The notes under the pieces are model-generated. The model ran no database searches. It was not told the DNA's origin and saw only the letters and a list, made by a program, of their open reading frames with translations. A stretch of DNA of 9,024 nt from an uncultured Prevotella sp. (GTDB lineage: Bacteria; Bacteroidota; Bacteroidia; Bacteroidales; Bacteroidaceae), in the NCBI GenBank assembly GCA_900554835.1, contig USJD01000146.1, positions 1 to 9,024 on the forward strand, written 5' to 3'. Within the stretch, counting starts at the first letter, position 1. Each line of letters starts with the position of its first letter. A program made the translations under genes and the position numbers. Below are positions 6,082 to 9,024 of the stretch, piece after piece.

Positions 6082-7722
6082 TCATGCCGTGGTGGGCATA
6101 ACGGTACACAGCTTCTCCACATCCTCTTCGAAAGTCTCACGATTCAATGCCTTGTTCTTGAATGCTGACCGATAGTTGTAGATAGTGCGAGGCATATAGA
6201 ACAACAGGGAGGCAATCTCGGAACTGTCCTTCACGCCCAATCTGATGAGGGCAAATATGCGCAATTCGGTGGTGAGGCTCCTGCTATGTGCTGGTTTCAC
6301 TTGTTCTTCTGGTTTGAGCAAGGCATTGAACTCTTCTATGAACGAAGGATACATGTCGAGGAAGGCGGTGTCGAACTGTAGCAAGAAGGTGGCTGCGTCC
6401 TCGTCTGACAAGCGTGAGGAGGAAGTCATGTTGAGCAAGTCGTTTACTTGTCCCACTTTGATCTTTCGGCGTACCAATAATTCAAACTTGCTCAGTCGGT
6501 CAATGAATTTGGCGCATAGGTCGATATATAGTTTCGCCAATCGCTCGCGTTGCTTGTTGGTGTCTATCAAGCGTGTGTTGAGCAAGTTGAGTGCATCATT
6601 GAGGCTTGATAATTGCGTGTTGCTGTCAGATAGTTCGATACGATGCTTGTGCAGCAACTTGTTTTGTTGTCTAAAGAAGTAGAAAAGCACGAGCATGATG
6701 ATGAGGAGGATGGAAATCCCCCACAAGGCAGCACGCATCAAGTTGTTTTGTGTGGTTAGCTTCTCTCGATAGTTCTTGACAATGATAGGCAGCTTTTGCG
6801 AGATTTCGATGATGCGCAGTCGGTTGTTGTACGCCTTTGCGTCATCCATGGCAAAGTTGATGTAGCGTTCGGCTCTAGGAACGTTCTCGTTGTCTTTCTG
6901 GTATAGATACATGGCAAAGTCTTGTAACGCAAGATTCTCGCGAGTGCAGTTCTTCAGGTCACTGATACATGCCTGTACGATGTACTCTTCGTATTTCTCG
7001 GGTTGATGATTTGCACTATAGTTGTTGGCTATTGCAAATGCCGCCATGGCATAGTAACGAGAGTTGACAGGTACTTCCTTCAAGACACGAAAGTAGTGAC
7101 TCAATGCCTTCTTGTCGTTACGTTCCACGTAAATGTAGTACTCTCCCAGGAAAAAATTGTAACGTTTGTCATTCTTGCTGAGCAGACCGACCGCCTGTTT
7201 CAGAAACTCAGCAGCTTTTTGTCTGTACTTGGGAGCGTATGTTGCGTCATGGCAATAGTCAGACCAATACATATATATATAATACTTCGTGATAGTATAG
7301 TTAAAGGAAAGAGATGGAGTGAGCGAGGAAAAGTCTATCTCATCGAGCAGAGACATAGCCTCTCCATAAAGTCCACCGATGGCAAGCAGTGATGCTTTTT
7401 CTATTCTGCTTTTGTCATGGTAGAACTGGTTGGCGGTCTTATCAGCCAACTCTATGGACTTGTCAACATACACCATGGCGGAATCAAACTGATAAACGTA
7501 GTATTCATTGAATAGCTTGTCATAGACAGAAAGTAACGTGGCGGTGCTCTTGTCCTTGTCCATGATTCCCTTGTAGGTGTTGATACTAGCCTCCTTTTGC
7601 TTGTAGATTTGGGATATGTTGTCTAAAAGGCTATCTAAAGTAAAAGAAAGTTTCTCGTTTCTTGTTGCAGACAAATGGCAACAAGAACATATCAATATGA
7701 ATGTTATAATAATTCTTTGCAT
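6082..7722 (-). CDS. DUF6377-type membrane regulator with TPR-like repeats and HTH-like C-terminus
   Basis: From ATG 7722 the protein has 546 residues. A signal peptide (about 1-19, core IIITFILI, end HLSA) leads into a long helical, TPR-like region (about 30-320) with motifs such as YQFDSAMVYVDKSIELA. One transmembrane helix (about 331-350, ILLIIMLVLFYFF) is followed by a predicted coiled coil (about 352-400). The C-terminal region includes TTELRIFALIRLGVKDSSEI and then a TIYNYRSAFKNKA helix (about 484-525), which looks like a DNA-binding helix-turn-helix. I recognise this as the DUF6377 family of Bacteroidota. The inferred topology is a periplasmic sensor and a cytoplasmic DNA-binding end in one chain, without kinase or receiver domains; the signal sensed is unknown. 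The ORF extends to an ATG at 7752, but that codon lies in the -7 box, so 7722 is chosen. It is divergent from GH31, which it may control (inference). Confidence 0.88.
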   Translation of the reverse strand: MQRIIITFILICSCCHLSATRNEKLSFTLDSLLDNISQIYKQKEASINTYKGIMDKDKSTATLLSVYDKLFNEYYVYQFDSAMVYVDKSIELADKTANQFYHDKSRIEKASLLAIGGLYGEAMSLLDEIDFSSLTPSLSFNYTITKYYIYMYWSDYCHDATYAPKYRQKAAEFLKQAVGLLSKNDKRYNFFLGEYYIYVERNDKKALSHYFRVLKEVPVNSRYYAMAAFAIANNYSANHQPEKYEEYIVQACISDLKNCTRENLALQDFAMYLYQKDNENVPRAERYINFAMDDAKAYNNRLRIIEISQKLPIIVKNYREKLTTQNNLMRAALWGISILLIIMLVLFYFFRQQNKLLHKHRIELSDSNTQLSSLNDALNLLNTRLIDTNKQRERLAKLYIDLCAKFIDRLSKFELLVRRKIKVGQVNDLLNMTSSSRLSDEDAATFLLQFDTAFLDMYPSFIEEFNALLKPEEQVKPAHSRSLTTELRIFALIRLGVKDSSEIASLLFYMPRTIYNYRSAFKNKALNRETFEEDVEKLCTVMPTTA

Positions 7723-7749
7723 GGTAATCTCGCTTCTTAAAATTGTGGG

Positions 7750-7781
7750 CAAATATACAAAATTATTTTTGGGTAGCCAAA
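7750..7781 (-). promoter_or_regulatory. Canonical Bacteroidota promoter of the DUF6377 gene
   Basis: On the minus strand TTTG (7781-7778) and TATATTTG (7757-7750) are separated by exactly 20 bp, a full match to the phylum consensus. The predicted transcript starts near 7744, giving a leader of about 22 bases before ATG 7722. Confidence 0.8.
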
Positions 7782-7926
7782 TAATAGGCTGTGTTTTTAT
7801 GAAAAAACGCTTATTATCGCAAAATCCCGCCCAAAGGCGAATGTACTTGATACTTTTTTCTTGATCATTTGTATGTTGCTCATTATCAAGGAAATAAGGA
7901 ATTTATCCTCATTTGTTTTTGTACTA

Positions 7927-7948
7927 ATCGTGTACTTTGCCGCACGAT
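7927..7948. promoter_or_regulatory. Dyad upstream of the GH31 promoter, possible operator
   Basis: ATCGTG (7927-7932) is exactly inverted as CACGAT (7943-7948) with a 10-bp spacer, so the half-site centres are 16 bp apart. It ends 16 bp before the -7 box of GH31 and therefore covers the -33 region, where an activator or repressor dimer could contact RNA polymerase. Evidence is symmetry and position only; 6-bp arms can arise by chance. Confidence 0.4.
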
Positions 7949-7964
7949 GGTAGTAGATTATGAC

Positions 7965-7972
7965 TATCTTTG
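7965..7972 (+). promoter_or_regulatory. -7 box of the GH31 gene promoter
   Basis: TATCTTTG is a perfect TAnnTTTG. The nearest upstream TTTG (7936-7939) is 25 bp away, beyond the usual 19-21 bp, and falls in the spacer of the dyad. The weak -33 context suggests that the promoter needs an activator. Transcription would start near 7978, leaving a leader of about 49 bases, roughly twice that of the other genes here. Confidence 0.6.
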
Positions 7973-7990
7973 CAGCATCTATTAACAAAA

Positions 7991-8023
7991 ATGGAATTAT
8001 CTAGCCATCAACTAAATGTTTAA
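7991..8023 (+). other. Tiny upstream ORF (10 codons) in the GH31 leader
   Basis: ATG at 7991 opens a 10-codon frame (MELSSHQLNV) ending with TAA at 8021-8023, three bases before the GH31 ATG. It follows an A-rich AACAAAA context, which favours initiation in Bacteroidota. It may be a leader peptide coupled to GH31 translation, or chance. Confidence 0.2.
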
Positions 8024-8026
8024 ATT

Positions 8027-9024
8027 ATGAAGAAACCTTTCATTATGCTTATGATGAGTAGTTGCTTATTGTCAACTCCTTCCATAGCACAAGTGGTAGT
8101 CAATGATCCTGTAGCAACAAGTCAGGCTGTCATTACTTGTGGCAATGCTCGTTTTACGGTTCTTACTCCAGAGATGATAAGAGTGGAGTATAGCGAACAG
8201 GCAAAGTTTGAGGACCGAGCGACCTTCACCATTGTCAATCGTAAGTTGGATGCGCCTCAGTTCACCAAGAGTGAGGATGACACCTATTTATATATAACGA
8301 CATCCAACCTGAAGCTCAAGTATCGCAAGGGTACCGACCCACGTACGCTTCCAGCTTCACCTTCCAATCTTACCATCACCATCTCAGGCAATGGTGTCTC
8401 ATCAGTTTGGTATCCCGGAAAACCAGATCCTCTCAATCTAAAGGGTACTAGCCGAACGCTGGATGGTCTGATGGGAGAAAGCAAGAGAGCGGAAATGGAA
8501 AATGGATTGGTTTCTCGGTCTGGTTGGGCTGTGATAGACGATTCATGGGCATCTCCTCGTTCTGATGGAGGACGTTCTTATGCCTTGTCTCCTAATAGTG
8601 ATATGGGGTATCCTTGGTGGACACAGCGTGCAGACAATCATGCCATGGATACTTACGTGCTTGGTTACGGACATAATTACAAGAAGGCACTTGCTGATTA
8701 CACTAAGATAGCGGGCAACATCCCTTTGCCTCCAAATTACGTCTTTGGCTACTGGTATAGCAAGTATTCTTCTTACTCGGCAGATGACTACCGTAATATC
8801 ATGAGTGACTTGAAGACCAACAAGATACCTACCGATGTGATGGTCATAGATATGGATTGGCACTGGAATGGCAATGCTTACAGTCAGTCGGAAGGACGTG
8901 GTGGATGGACTGGGTGGTCATGGAACACCAATCTCATTCCTAATCCAAAAGGTCTTCTCTCTGAGATGCACTCACAAAATTTTAAGACTGCGCTCAATTT
9001 GCATCCTGCCGATGGTATCAATCA
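8027..9024 (+). CDS. Secreted glycoside hydrolase family 31 enzyme (partial, 3' end missing)
   Basis: 332 residues are visible before the window ends; family members usually exceed 600, so the catalytic nucleophile region and C-terminal beta domains lie outside. A signal peptide (hydrophobic FIMLMM, cleavage probably SIA-QV after residue 21) suggests export. Residues of about 30-225 form the N-terminal beta-sandwich region. The GH31 barrel then begins: PLPPNYVFGYWYSKY (233-247), PTDVMVIDMDWHW (268-280), GGWTGWSWN (292-300) and TALNLHPADGI (321-331), all typical of GH31 substrate-binding strands. The likely activity is release of alpha-linked sugars from oligo- or polysaccharides, as for alpha-glucosidases and alpha-xylosidases; GH31 also includes alpha-N-acetylgalactosaminidases, and the subfamily cannot be told from this part. 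Start: the ATG at 8027 is immediately followed by the signal peptide. Its divergence from a DUF6377 regulator hints at carbohydrate-responsive control. Confidence 0.92.
   Translation, partial: MKKPFIMLMMSSCLLSTPSIAQVVVNDPVATSQAVITCGNARFTVLTPEMIRVEYSEQAKFEDRATFTIVNRKLDAPQFTKSEDDTYLYITTSNLKLKYRKGTDPRTLPASPSNLTITISGNGVSSVWYPGKPDPLNLKGTSRTLDGLMGESKRAEMENGLVSRSGWAVIDDSWASPRSDGGRSYALSPNSDMGYPWWTQRADNHAMDTYVLGYGHNYKKALADYTKIAGNIPLPPNYVFGYWYSKYSSYSADDYRNIMSDLKTNKIPTDVMVIDMDWHWNGNAYSQSEGRGGWTGWSWNTNLIPNPKGLLSEMHSQNFKTALNLHPADGIN

Noticed and set aside
6245..7392. + strand ORFs 6245-6682 and 7003-7392 opposite the DUF6377 gene
   Set aside because: Antisense shadows without recognisable motifs or promoters.
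7723..7752. Extension of the DUF6377 ORF to ATG 7752
   Set aside because: That ATG overlaps the -7 box, and the extension would put ten extra residues in front of a complete signal peptide.
7800..7865. Short + strand ORF of 21 codons starting MKKRLLSQNPA
   Set aside because: It lies upstream of both promoters' transcripts on that strand, has no promoter and no recognisable feature.
8284..8863. Minus-strand ORFs 8284-8484 and 8543-8863 opposite GH31
   Set aside because: They are antisense to conserved GH31 coding sequence, and the arginine- and proline-rich translation is typical of shadow frames.

Overview
The window looks like a chromosomal segment of a member of Bacteroidota, most likely Prevotellaceae (Prevotella/Segatella type). 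The placement is an inference from three things. First, promoters of the Bacteroidota form (TTTG, about 20 bp, TAnnTTTG) sit about 30 bp upstream of several starts. Second, there is a DUF6377-type membrane regulator, a family I know only from this phylum. Third, the start sites have A/T-rich leaders without Shine-Dalgarno sequences. No rRNA, tRNA, insertion sequence or CRISPR array is visible.

Layout. Positions 1-464 are non-coding: a stem-loop, two short repeat clusters, and a dense nest of direct and inverted repeats that runs into a promoter. A DUF4143-type AAA ATPase (465-1586, +) follows, closed by a strong hairpin terminator. After a roughly 300-bp AT-rich gap comes a secreted alpha/beta hydrolase (1886-3379, +). 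It converges on RNase R (3549-5858, -), and the two share a probable bidirectional terminator. Upstream of RNase R, on the same strand, lies a DUF6377 membrane protein with a C-terminal DNA-binding-like region (6082-7722, -). It is divergent from a secreted GH31 glycoside hydrolase (8027 to the window edge, +, incomplete).

How the parts relate. RNase R is housekeeping RNA decay and appears to be transcribed on its own. The ATPase and the alpha/beta hydrolase appear to be monocistronic as well. The only pair that suggests a functional unit is the divergent DUF6377 regulator and GH31 enzyme, around a roughly 300-bp control region. That region holds a canonical promoter for the regulator, and a -7 box, an upstream dyad and a tiny upstream ORF for the GH31 gene.

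I did not find a clearly new multi-gene system. The observations most worth following are regulatory: the repeat nest over the ATPase promoter, the dyad and leader ORF before GH31, and a perfect 14-bp palindrome upstream of RNase R.
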